Source: Cheiracanthium punctorium (taxonomy: Eukaryota > Arthropoda > Arachnida > Araneae > Cheiracanthiidae). Taken from it: a DNA stretch of 64,000 nt. The translations under genes and the position numbers were made by a program. This document shows positions 48,030 to 57,714 of the stretch, one piece after another (the first letter of the stretch is position 1; every line of letters starts with the position of its first letter). The notes under the pieces are model-generated. The model did not search any database and was not told the origin of the DNA. It was given only the letters and a program-made list of their open reading frames with translations. The stretch is taken from NCBI GenBank assembly GCA_038373885.1, contig JAWZYV010014440.1, positions 186,001 through 250,000 of the forward strand. The letters run 5' to 3'.

Positions 48030-48540
48030 CTATGATCTAGTTGTGCACCTCCCCTTTTGGTCGCAATCGAATGTATAGTTTATGTACAGGACCGCCCAAA
48101 AGATTCGAAATACATTACGCTCTATGGGCCGAAATTCATTAAACTCGCCTAACTCAAAAACTATTAGGCGTAGAATGTCGAAACTTCATATTTTGAATAG
48201 TTGTAACATCTAGTTGTGCACCTCCCCTTTTGGTTCCATTCGACTGGATAGTTTATCTACAGAACCGCCCAAAACATTCGAAATACATTACGCTCAATGG
48301 GCCAAAATTCATTAAACTCGCCTAACTCAAAAACTATTAGGCGTAGAATGTCAAAACTTCATATTTTGAATAGTTGTAACATCTAGTTGTGCACCTCCCC
48401 TTACGGTTCCATTCAACTGGATAGTTTATCTACAGAACCGCCTAAAAGATTCGAAATACATTACGCTCTGTGGGCCAAAATACATCAAAGCGTTTTTTAG
48501 AGGTATTGGGCTATTTCAAACGACTGAGAAGTGATATATG
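48030..48540 (+). repeat. 173-bp tandem array (about three units, relics to 49380)
   Basis: CTAGTTGTGCACCTCCCCTT begins at 48037, 48210 and 48383, spacing exactly 173. A further diverged unit starts at 48852. Each unit contains CTCGCCTAACTCAAAAACTA and ATACATTACGCTC. Confidence 0.92.
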
Positions 48541-48999
48541 CTGTAAAGAGTTAGAAAATGAATTTCTCCATTAAAAAAAGTGTCTTTATCATTTACAGTT
48601 CTGCTACAGGAACACTCAAAAGATTTCCAGTACATTACGGTCAATGGCAATTTTAGGGGCATTCATCCATTTCAAGCACAATACCGTCCTACCACATAAG
48701 TTAGGTAATGGTCTGACCACGGTCACGTGCCTCCCTCAGAACTATGCCAAAAGTCGCCAAGCTTGGCGACTTTTGGTGTACGTATGTGCATATTTAACTC
48801 TCAAATCTCAAAAACTATTATGAAATTTCATATATAAGATTGTTGTAACATCTAGTTGTGCATCTCGATTTTTGGTTCCAATCTACTGGAGAGTTTATTT
48901 ACAGGACCACCGAAAAGAATTTCAGTACTTTAATGTCTATGGACATCTTCAATATAATACAATTGCAGACAGTCATTGTTTGGTACATGCCCAAAATCT

Positions 49000-49520
49000 C
49001 GCCGTCTGTCCTCGACCTTGGCGAGTTTTGCCAAAATGTCGCCAAATTTGGCGATGTCAGTCATTTGGTCCATGCCCAAAGTATCGCCATTTGTCATCGT
49101 TATTGGCGAGTTTTGGCGAAATATCGCCAAATTTGGCGATAATCTGTCATTGTTGGTCCATTCTTAAAATCTCGCCAAATGTCGTCGACATTGACGAGTT
49201 TCGCCGAAGTATCGCCTTATTTGGCGCCAAAAATTATTTCGTATTTTGTATAACTCTAAAAGTTTAACCCGTAGAATTTTGAACTTTTGTATTTAGAACT
49301 ATATTATAATATCTAACTGTTTTCAATATCTTTTTTGACAGCAATCGACTGGGAATTTATTTACAGGGTGAGCCAAATGACTTTAAATACATTAAGGTGT
49401 ATGGATGCATTCAATTCATTGAAAGTCTGTGGTCAATGACTACTTTGGCTATCACCAAAATCTCGCAAACTATCGCAAGTTTGTCGGCTTTTGGCGAAAT
49501 ATCGCCAAATAAAGTCTCAG
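49000..49520 (+). repeat. TGGCGA/TCGCCA palindrome-rich segment
   Basis: ATCGCCAAATTTGGCGAT, a perfect 18-bp palindrome, is at about 49122, with near copies at about 49039 and 49500. Units of roughly 100 bp carry CTTGGCGAGTTTTG and GGTCCATGCCCAAA. Confidence 0.85.
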
Positions 49521-49689
49521 AAGGAAATCTTTGAAAGTGAACTCAGCTTGGCGGTATTGAAATATTTGGCTAGAAATCGCTAAACCTTACTATTATTGAT
49601 ATTTTATCTCTTTCAAACAAATAAGTTTAGAGGAAGTGCGTAGAAAACATTTTTGATTTAATAGACGTGCAAGGAAGTCATGTGTTGGA

Positions 49690-49829
49690 CACATCAGATT
49701 TTTTTGTTAAATATGCTGGCAAACTGTTGCCAGTTGTATTCAGAACCATCAATAATTTCATGTGTCTGGCCATTTATCTTGGCGAAAAATCACTCCTCTT
49801 GGTGGACTGCCGGGATTATACATAAGTAC
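49690..49829 (+). repeat. R6 dispersed repeat, copy 2
   Basis: Reverse-complement partner of 13930-14080: CAATAATTTCATGTGTCTGG, CTTGGCGAAAAATCACTCCT CTTGGTGGACTGCCGGGATT, ATACATAAGTACC. It ends 142 bp before the first recognised INSIG exon. Confidence 0.8.
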
Positions 49830-49971
49830 CTTATTTTTTTCTCAATAAGCAAAATTGATTATAATTAATTGTGTGTCCAAATAAATCGTGTTTACCCAGT
49901 TTAGCAAAAAAAAAAAAAAAAAAAAAACCCAGCAGCTTTTCTAGGACTAAATATTTTGTTTTATTTTGCAG

Positions 49972-50093
49972 CTCTTGTTGGTTTGGTTCTTCCATTCTTG
50001 GAATACAAGGTCAAAGAGCAACAGTTATCTCAGGAATGGTCTCATGTACTGAGATGTTTAGCAATGTTTGTTGGTATTAATGAAGCCTGTAGA
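49972..50093 (+). CDS. INSIG: INSIG (insulin-induced gene) coding exon, first recognised in window
   Basis: Internal exon of the ER membrane protein INSIG, which in animals holds the SCAP-SREBP complex in the ER and links HMG-CoA reductase to its ubiquitin ligases. The exon follows a pyrimidine-rich tract and CAG acceptor and ends before a GTATCC donor. It starts with two bases completing a codon, then 40 codons. It reads LVGLVLPFLEYK, then a short polar loop, then EWSHVLRCLAMFVGINEA. This matches the end of the second membrane segment, the loop with the conserved EW, and the third segment (CxAxFVGIN) of vertebrate INSIG-1/2. The upstream exon should end in codon phase 1. The amino-terminal exon with the WVPPCCG-type motif was not found by eye in the window. 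A run of about 22 A lies about 45 bp upstream, between a repeat and the acceptor. Confidence 0.93.
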
Positions 50094-50396
50094 GTATCCT
50101 TTTGTTTATGAACTGTAAAACAAATATTCATATTCATTAAAATAAAAAAAGAAAAAGAAGTATATTAAACTATTATAAAGTCATTTAGGTATTGAATCTC
50201 TTTAACTTTTCAATCAACACAAATTATTTTGTATTTACATTATTTATAAAATTAGTAATCTAATTTTACAAAGCTAAATTTGAGCTAAAATGATAGTAGA
50301 GTACAATATTAGATACTTGTTTTACTTTGGTCTAGAGAGTAAAGACTATATGCTTGAACTTGTACTAATAAGTTTTATTAGCTTGTACATTTAGAA

Positions 50397-50526
50397 CAAT
50401 GATTCCCAACCTATTTTGTGTGAACATCTTGTGTAGTAATTGTGTACTAGCACATCACTTTCGTGAACCCTATTACACACCTTGTGAACATCTGGCAGTT
50501 CGCGAACCAATGGTTGGGAACCAGTG
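50397..50526. mobile_element. 130-bp hAT-type MITE
   Basis: Ends CAATGATTCCCAACC and GGTTGGGAACCAGTG form an imperfect terminal inverted repeat. The same 8 bases ATTTAGAA flank it at 50389-50396 and 50527-50534, the target duplication expected of hAT transposons. No coding capacity. A second, interrupted copy begins at 46793. Confidence 0.85.
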
Positions 50527-50988
50527 ATTTAGAAGACCTCCAGCATATGAAAGAAGTACAAATTATTCTTTATCAACCTATATCATAAACTATAAATTAT
50601 TTGTAGTTTTTATGAAATAGTTAACTATTTGGATGTATTTTCATAAAAATACCTTGAAGAATACACAATCTTTTTAAAAATTTCAGCTATGATGTGAAAA
50701 GATAATTATGTTTCTTTATGAGTTTATTTTTCTGCCTTCTATGGCTAGCTTATTACTATATACTTGTTAAACACATACTAACCTCAATGCTGCCTTAAAC
50801 ATTTTGCAATATATATAGTAATAATTAAATTATGGAAGTATTCATTATATCTATATTTTTCACTGTTTATATTTATTGTGCTTCTGTATTTTATAATTTT
50901 GTGTATAAAAATAAATAAAAAAGTTTGCTTTAAAATTATTGCTACTGTGTGTATAATGTTTAGAAATACAAATGTTCATATGCATTTA

Positions 50989-53148
50989 CAGTAGGCGCCG
51001 CTTAATGTAATAACTTTGGGACAGATGGTATTTGATAACAATAACCGTCTGATAACAATAAACGAAAAGTATAAGGAAATACAAAAATTTAATTTTATTA
51101 TGTACTAAGTAACATTTATTTGTGCAGGTACAAATTTAAGTAAAGGTTAATTCAAACAGTATGTTAAAAAAATCGTTAAATTCAATTAGTGTTCAAGCTA
51201 CCAGAACCACTTAGAAAAAGTACTACAAAAAAGCAGTGATAGCATATATAAGTAAACTAATTACAATTTAATACGAGTGTCCAGGAACAATTAGAAAGTC
51301 TTCTAAAGTTGTCTGCTTCGTTTTTTGTCTCAGCAAATTATTGATAAAACTTTCGTATCTGTACTGTTTTCGAAAGTCCTCAGCAGTGCCTCGGTGTTAC
51401 ACACCAAGTCTAAAGACATGGAGCGCCTCTCTCATTATAGTAGTGCTTGGAGGATTCTGGATGTTTTCCCTATCGGTTTCATCTTCATCTGATGATTTTT
51501 CATCATTTGCCTCAATGCAATAAGGTGCAGTTCGGCATACATCTTTCACCAGTCATTGTCACAGCCACTTGGACATTCTCATCCATAGACATCCATTCTG
51601 CAAAGTCAATTTCAGTCAGGTTGGGTAGCACAAGTTCGGCTTCATTGAATTCCGATACGTCATCGATACCTTCATCCACTGTAAAAAATCCACCATGTGA
51701 GAAACAGTTCTGAATTGTTTTCTCGGATACTCAATCTCATGATAGTGTCAAAAGATGGAGGGCCTGAAGGAGATTCTTCCTCTTTGCCAAGAGCTAATGC
51801 GTTGGTATTGAGCTGTTCTGTACCTTCCATACTTTCCAAAACTCTTAACTCTCATTTCTCCACAGTAATAGGCTTTCATCCCACGAATTAATTCTTTGTC
51901 CCACTTAACAAGCCATTTGCTGAATAGATCAGCTGTCATCCATGCTGTTTTATTTGAAGCATAATCCACATGCAATTTCTTAACATCCTTGAAGCATCTT
52001 GGCTTTTTGTTTTTTCCAATAACAAAAAGTTTTTTCTTCTGTTCAGTCATGCTCGCACAACAAAGAACAGCTATACGTTCTTTGGTTGGAACAGCTATAT
52101 GTTCTTACATTGCACTCCTTAGAGTTCTCGTTTTTGAAGAGATACATTTGTTCTGGCAAGGCAGGAAAATAGTCCGGTTTCATCCTCCTTGTAGATAATC
52201 TGGGAGGCATAATCGGCAATTATCTAGGGTCATTCTTCGGAAATCCATTAATTTGCAGCTGGAAAATCGGAATCCTTTTCTTCTCCATGTGTGCGTTTAA
52301 ACACAATGTTATCTCTTTTTTTCCAGTGATTAAATCACCCGTGCCTTGTGATGAAATTTTTTTTGTCCATCTTAGATGCGAGATCTTCAGCTTTGTGTCA
52401 CATTAAAGGACAGTTTATGCGTGCATCCTCTTGCCTAAAATTGGCAAACCACAGTTCCAAAGCAGATTCCATTTCTTCATCTTTAACAGTACGTTTTTGC
52501 TTACAGTTCAAATTTTCATTTAACTTTGCTTTGTTTTCAATCTCGTCTGGATTCTTTAGAATTTTGCAGAGTAGTGGCTGAGAAATGTTTAGATTAGCAG
52601 CAACGTTCCTCTGACTCATCTTGGGTAAATTATCAAAACACTTCAAAATGTCAATTTTGTCCTTAACTGTTAAATCCTTGCGTTTTTTTTCTCCATTGCT
52701 AAAATGCTTGAAAGTGTAGTAAGTTTTAACTGGATTAGAGAAAAAATTCTATAACTTATAATAGGCTGGACGACTTGCTCATGATATGAACAAGGACAGC
52801 AACAGGAGCAAATAAGGAGACACACAGGAACCTGCTTTTCCAGTCTACGAAAGGTCACGTAGTTTTGGATGCCTCAGTTGAGGAAACAGAATGAAGGGAA
52901 GGGAGGGAAAGGTAAGGAAATCGCCACCTGCCACATGCCCAAACTCGAAATTCCTTCATCGGCCAACAAAAGGCATCCACTTTTGGTTACAGAATGGGGG
53001 AAAAAATAAAAAATCAAAAATAGTAAGCAAAACTGATAACAATAAACGTAGGATTTGATTACAAAAACAAATATTTTTAGCATATCTGCTCCGGACTTCA
53101 TTATTCTGATAATATTGAACGAATGATAACATTAAATGGCACCTACTG
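50989..53148 (-). mobile_element. Tigger/pogo-type DNA transposon, near full length
   Basis: The ends are inverted: CAGTAGGCGCCGCTTAATGT on the left and, on the other strand, CAGTAGGTGCCATTTAATGT on the right. Both are flanked by TA (50987-50988, 53149-53150), the target of pogo/Tc1-mariner elements. The interior carries a decayed Tigger transposase on the minus strand. At 2160 bp it is about full length for the family apart from internal losses. It sits inside an INSIG intron, antisense to INSIG. Confidence 0.9.
51268..52696 (-). pseudogene. Tigger (TIGD-like) transposase pseudogene
   Basis: Read on the minus strand, the start is MEKK followed by a one-base frameshift in an A run. Then comes the CENP-B-type DNA-binding start (RKDLTVKDKIDIL, then NVAANLNISQPLLCKIL). 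The second helix-turn-helix has the family end pattern ALELWFANFRQEDARINCPLM-like (52398-52646). The catalytic-core remnant includes LFVIGKNKKPRCFKDVKKL and VDYASNKTAWMTADLF (51748-52050). A C-terminal remnant ends in TTLEDFLIVPG at 51268. In-frame stops and shifts occur between 52050 and 52398, and the core is shortened, so it cannot be active. Confidence 0.88.
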
Positions 53149-53229
53149 TATTTTGTTTTATGATATTTATAAATATGATGATACAGTAATTAAAATTTCT
53201 TCTGTTAGTTTCTTTAACTTTGTCCCTAG

Positions 53230-53396
53230 AAAATTGATTTTCCCAGTAACCTTCATCTGTCAGTATCACTTGCAGTATTATCAATTGGTTTATGGTGGTC
53301 TTTTGATAGAACGAAAGTAGGTCTTGGATTAGGAGTTATTACTGCTGCCTTGGCATTGTTTATTATACAGTTACTTGTTTATCATGAAATATGTTT
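53230..53396 (+). CDS. INSIG: INSIG coding exon (membrane segments 4 and 5)
   Basis: Second recognised INSIG exon, entered in phase 0 after a TTTGTCCCTAG acceptor and left before GTAAGT with two bases of a codon. It starts KIDFPSNLHLS, matching the family KVDFxNNxQLS. Then comes SIGLWWSFDRTKVGLGLG, close to the vertebrate SIGLWWTFDRSRSGxGLG signature, and a hydrophobic segment ending IIQLLVY. The aspartate of the FDR motif is the juxtamembrane residue described for vertebrate INSIGs as needed for SCAP and reductase regulation; it is kept here. No stop or frameshift interrupts the exon. The acceptor is only 81 bp downstream of the end of a Tigger element that fills most of the preceding 3.1 kb intron. 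Confidence 0.95.
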
Positions 53397-54815
53397 GTAA
53401 GTATTTTTGAATTATTTGTATTTTGAGTAAAAAAATAATAATTAAGTTCACTATTTTCTGTATAATGTAAAAACCAGTCCTTCATTGTTGACTTCTACAT
53501 ACACATGGCAGTAGTGCCACCATTTGGGAGCCAGCTCAACATACCAGAGCCTAGAGTTTTGAGGGCCTCGTAAGGCTGCTGAGTTTTTTTCCATCTCTTT
53601 TTTTTTCCTTGAAAAAAAAAACTAATTGAAAATGTTTTATTTCAAAAGCTTAATCTGTGAAAATTTATAACTCTGTAAAATTTCCTGAAGAATAATTTCA
53701 TTCCATTCTCAACAGGTTTATCAAAGGGTTTTCCCCCTCTCTCAAAAAATCCTTCACTGCAGCAATATCCTCTTTAGACCTAAAGGTCTGATAACATGTA
53801 CATGCTTATCATAGATCATACACACAAAAATTCTTGAAATTGATATTTTACGGGCCTAGTATTTTGAGAGACTAGAAAATAGTGCTTTTTTCCTCCTTTC
53901 TTTTTTCAACATTCAAACACATTTTTAACAAGTTCTTATTGACCAACAAGCTATATCTAAGCATAGTATTCATATTTGTTACATTTTAAAGCAAGAATTT
54001 TACAGATTTTTTTTTCAGTCAAGAAAAATGAACCTTCCCACTTTTTTGTGCCTACCTTCCCTGGATGGCTAATTTCAAAATGCCCTGAAATTGAATTTTA
54101 GGTATTTGTGAGTGTTTTATTTTATAACAAGAATTTTATGGATATCTCTTTAAGATGGAAAGAGATATGTTAAAAGAACATTTTGACTCCCTATCCTCTC
54201 ATAGGTTATGAATATAGGCACTGGAAGGGCATTAAAATTTATACCAGGTCCCATTACTGATAGTGGCTACCCTGCATCGCAGTACTGAACATGATAATAA
54301 AAAAATTTGACAAACATTTTTCTGAAGATCGTTTGTGATTCTTCAGTTTTTGAAACAATTAGAAATCATGGAATTCTGTAAATAGAAGTAATGTGCAAAC
54401 ATATCAAACTTTTACTTCAAATTTTATAGTTTTAATTTTAATTTCTCTATTTTATTTATACCAAGGCATTACTTAAGTGTTTATTATATATCTGAATATA
54501 TTTTTTTACAGTTGTACAAACAGGGACTGGAATTGGGCACTTGGATATATTCTAAAAAGAATACTCTTCGCGTGTTCAGGTTTAAACAAACCAACGGATT
54601 ATAATCAAGGCTCGATTAAAACAATATTATATATAATAAGTATACTTTTTTACTGCATAAATTAAGCAAACACATATTTAAAATAACCAAAGAGGAATGA
54701 AAAATTTTAGTATCTTTCTGGGACAGGACCCTTGCCTTGCCCAAAGGACTAGTTGGTTCAAGAGTTTTAGCACTATGCACAAAGAAATTCTTTTATTATA
54801 TATATTTAAAACTAA

Positions 54816-55570
54816 CAGGGATGTGCCAGCTGTTCCAATTGCTCCAAAGTGTGCCAAATCAATCCTGATGTGCCAATCTGCTACAAAAAGATTTCTTTTT
54901 GGACATTTTTGCTCCAAATTCATCAAAACTGCTACATTTAAAATTTTTCCATATATGTTTAAACGTTTGTAAATCTCCCGAATTTTTACAAAAGTCATCA
55001 CACGTTCTAAGCATTCTAATTTTAATCTTTCTCTATTAAGCTTAAAAATGAATATTTTTTCTTTGGCATCCGTTTGTTTAAAACCTCCAATGCCTTAAGA
55101 GTAAAAATTGACCTCTGTTTTAAATTTAATTTTATATAAATTTGTAATTTTTTGTTACCAAATTTTTTATTAGCTGCTGATGGTAGTTAATATAGTTTAG
55201 TAAATATTGTATTTTTGATTTAAAATACATATTTTGTATAGCAATGTATAAAATAACTGAATTTTTTATTTATTTCATAAGCTTCGGGACACCCCCCCCC
55301 AAAAAAAAAAAAAAAAACTGGTTTTTTGTTACAAGCTAAGAGTTTTTAAGAACCTCCTTAATTTTCATTTTTTTATTGGCATTCTTTAATGACTTTTTTC
55401 TTTCCCTCCAAAAATAAATTTTCTATTTCAAAATTGACATTCTTATGCTCCAAAAGTGACTTTTTCTTGCTCCAAATTGCTCCACTAGTCTGTTTTTCTT
55501 GCTCCAAAAATGTCTTTTTTTCTTGTTCCACAAATTGCTCCAAAATTTAATTTCAGCTGGCACATCCCTG
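54816..55570. mobile_element. 755-bp TIR element, hAT-like, non-autonomous
   Basis: Ends CAGGGATGTGCCAGCTG and CAGCTGGCACATCCCTG are a perfect 17-bp inverted repeat. AACTAA flanks both sides (54810-54815, 55571-55576); hAT elements usually give 8 bp, so two positions may have changed. The interior repeats TTGCTCCAAA-like words near both ends. No transposase is seen; the open frames are shadows. Confidence 0.75.
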
Positions 55571-55889
55571 AACTAATTATTTAATATGCATTTACTTAAC
55601 TGAAATATTCTTAGCACTTGTCTCTTAATACACTCACTTCCAAAAGTTAAGCACAGAGCAGTTAAATAAATAAAAAAAAAAGGACAAGTACTGCTTTCAT
55701 TGACACGAAATGCTGCAAGTAAGTGGCTCTGTGTTTATTCATGAAACAAAACAAGGAATTGCATGCAGAGATAAAAAATATTGAATTTCCATAAATTATA
55801 AGATGTCATATTTGCATCATTAACAAAATGATGTTTAAATGCAAAACAAAGAATAAAAACCGAAACACCCATTATCGTCTTTTAAAACA

Positions 55890-56810
55890 AAGGAGATATG
55901 ACTGCTGCAACATACAGTTTTACAATGGGGTCTAGGACTCTTTATCTCAATTCTGTACAGCCATTGCAAAACCTTGCCTACAGATGTGCAGTTCCGTGCG
56001 ACATCCGAACGAAATCCCTGCCCAGACCACGATGCTTCCACCACGGAAAATTCAGTGATGTATTCAAGTTGATTACGACTGCCTTGTTCTCTCAAGGCAC
56101 TAACACTCTTATAATTGGGTTGTAGGGTGAATCGGGACTCCTGTTAACATAACAATGTCCCGATCAGACACAGCCCAATTCACATGTCATTTTAATTGTG
56201 CCACTCTGGATTGGATAGATAAACGAACACAAACTCATGGAACCTGGGCATATAGACCATTCATATGTAACCTTCGACGAACAATAGTGGCAGATATTGT
56301 TTTGCCAATGGCCACTGCAACCAGGCCTGTCGAGAGGGGGATTCCCCCCGGGACTGTGTTGTATAGGGGCCCGGGCTAAACTTTCAAGAAAAATTTCTGT
56401 ATAGACAGAAATAGAATTCGTGAAAACCAACACACTGGAATAAGTAAAGACGAGACAAGGTCCTAAACGAAACTGAATTGCTGACGTCATGTATGCTCGT
56501 TTATTTATTTATTTTTTGGGGGTGGTGGGGGGGGTGGAGGGCCCGGCAGATATCCACCCCCGGGCCAGAGTTTGTCTCTCGACGGGCCTGACTGCAACCA
56601 TAAATGTCACACATGTGGAGGTCGATCTTCGATTCTGCTTGCTACAACAGTAATATATTGATCTTCTGCGGGGGCTGTAACCCTTGGACAATCAGCTACA
56701 GGTCATCAGACAACTTTTTGGCTGGTTTGAAATTGTTTCCAAAATCCTGAATTGATGGAAGGATGAACACCGAAGAAAAGAGCAGCATCTGTGATAGACT
56801 ATCCAGCTTA
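55890..56810 (-). pseudogene. Tc1-like transposase pseudogene
   Basis: Minus-strand fragments in several frames fit a Tc1 transposase: IGKTISATIVRRRLHMNGLYA (helix-turn-helix to core linker), then QSRVAQLKWHVNWA, then a segment resembling the family WxGIS...DRTELH region, and a C-terminal PIVKLYVAAV. Stops, frameshifts and the MITE at 56322-56590 break it. Upstream DNA-binding residues are seen only in scrambled frames to about 56810. Confidence 0.75.
56322..56590. mobile_element. 269-bp hAT MITE nested in the Tc1 element
   Basis: Ends CAGGCCTGTCGAGAG and CTCTCGACGGGCCTG form the inverted repeat. ACTGCAAC flanks both sides (56314-56321 and 56591-56598), an exact 8-bp duplication. Removing the insert and one flank rejoins the Tc1 transposase reading frame locally (MVAV to AIGKT). 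It contains a G-rich run and no gene. Confidence 0.88.
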
Positions 56811-57167
56811 ATTGATCCAAGAGCTTTCAGAATCTTCCATTTGTCTTCTGGAAGACATAGAAACATATTAAATGAATGTTCTAAACACCTTTTATCAGCA
56901 CTTACATGTAACTCCTGTAACCTTTCACAATAGACTTTTTATACGACTGCCAGTTTTGCATATTTCTCAGTGCGAAACTGTGATTGGCTTTTACCTAACA
57001 TATTGGCATACTTCCTTCATCCTTTGCAGCAAATTTCAGCTTCTTCAATTTAGACTGGTTTATGAAAATTGACATTTTAATCTCCGAATGTGCTTAGCTT
57101 TTGGAAGTGAGTGTAGTTATTTATTTAGAGATAAACCATTGATAAAAATGGATATTATGATTTTTAG

Positions 57168-57267
57168 GTATTCTGAAAGAGAATTCTTGTATATTCGATC
57201 ATGGCTCCCTAGTGTTGTATTTTCTGGAGGTATAACTATTGCAAGTATTGGAAGGCAGCTAGCTGTT
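57168..57267 (+). CDS. INSIG: INSIG coding exon (membrane segment 6)
   Basis: Third recognised INSIG exon. The acceptor is ATTTTTAG. The first base G joins the TT left by the previous exon to make Leu, so the join reads HEICL then YSEREFLYIRSW, aligned with the vertebrate VYQYTSPDFLYVRSW. It continues through SVVFSGGITIASIGRQLAV, the sixth membrane segment, and ends in phase 0 before GTAAGT. The acceptor is 54 bp from the right end of a Tc1-type transposon, so the branch point and acceptor lie in a very short stretch of unique DNA. Confidence 0.95.
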
Positions 57268-57540
57268 GTAAGTGCTTAGCTCAGTAATATTTTTAAATTC
57301 TTCTAAATTGTTTTTTGAAAAATTATTGAATGGTGTAATTGTTTTATTGCAGTACAGTAGAACTTCCCAAATCTTGAATTGTGACTTTTCCTAGTATTAC
57401 AAAAATCTAACATTATAGAAATCCTGTCATATGAATTATAAAATCATTCTCATATAAATTTGTCTCTCTGCCCCCCCCCCCCCCCCAAAAAAAAAAAAAA
57501 AAATCTTATGTTCCTTGAATAGTAAAGATTTGTATTTTAT

Positions 57541-57714
57541 AGCTGATTATCTTCCTCCTGGCAATTGAGATGCAAAAGAATGTTCTAGAGTCAAAATTAT
57601 ACTTAACAGAAATTATGGGATTCAGTGAAAAGATCTCAAAATGGCAGCACTTTTCCCCCTAATGTAAGTGCTGTGTCAGTCCTCACTCAACGTGATGAAT
57701 TCTTTCATTTTAGA
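57541..57714 (+). repeat. Intronic direct repeat, copy 1 (partner 59693-59864)
   Basis: About 170 bp that recur 2.15 kb downstream with moderate divergence. Shared words include TGCAAAAGAA, ATTCTAG/GTTCTAG, GGCAGCACTTTTCCCC versus AGCAGCACTTTCCCC, and CTCACTCAA. No terminal repeats or reading frame are apparent. Confidence 0.7.

Larger units (their letters stand above)
47735..49678. mobile_element. 1.9 kb element with ACTTCCTTGTACGT ends and tandem array
   Basis: Left ACTTCCTTGTACGT, right ACGTGCAAGGAAGT: a 14-bp inverted repeat with one mismatch. Near the left end the sequence turns back on itself (ACTTCCTTGTAC...AAGGAAGT). A truncated copy is at 60226. No transposase and no clear target duplication. 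Confidence 0.65.
50094..53229 (+). other. INSIG intron (3.1 kb), mostly transposon
   Basis: Intron between two confirmed INSIG exons, donor GTATCC and acceptor CCCTAG. It holds a 130-bp hAT MITE (50397-50526) and a 2.16 kb Tigger element (50989-53148). The stretch 50535-50986 is AT-rich and shows nothing recognisable. Confidence 0.9.
55631..57113 (-). mobile_element. Tc1-type transposon, split by a hAT MITE
   Basis: Inverted ends CACTCACTTCCAAAAGTTAA and its near-exact partner (one mismatch over about 25 bp), each flanked by TA (55629-55630, 57114-57115). Without the nested 269-bp insert and its 8-bp duplication the length is 1206 bp, typical for Tc1 elements. Its right end is 54 bp from an INSIG exon. 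Confidence 0.85.
53397..57167 (+). other. INSIG intron (3.8 kb) with hAT-type and Tc1 elements
   Basis: Intron between confirmed exons, donor GTAAGT. The first 1.4 kb (53397-54809) is AT-rich, with nothing recognisable. Then come a 755-bp TIR element (54816-55570) and a Tc1 element (55631-57113). Confidence 0.9.

Noticed and set aside
49871..50080. 69-codon frame overlapping the INSIG exon
   Set aside because: Wrong frame over the exon; the INSIG frame with splice sites is clearly the real one.
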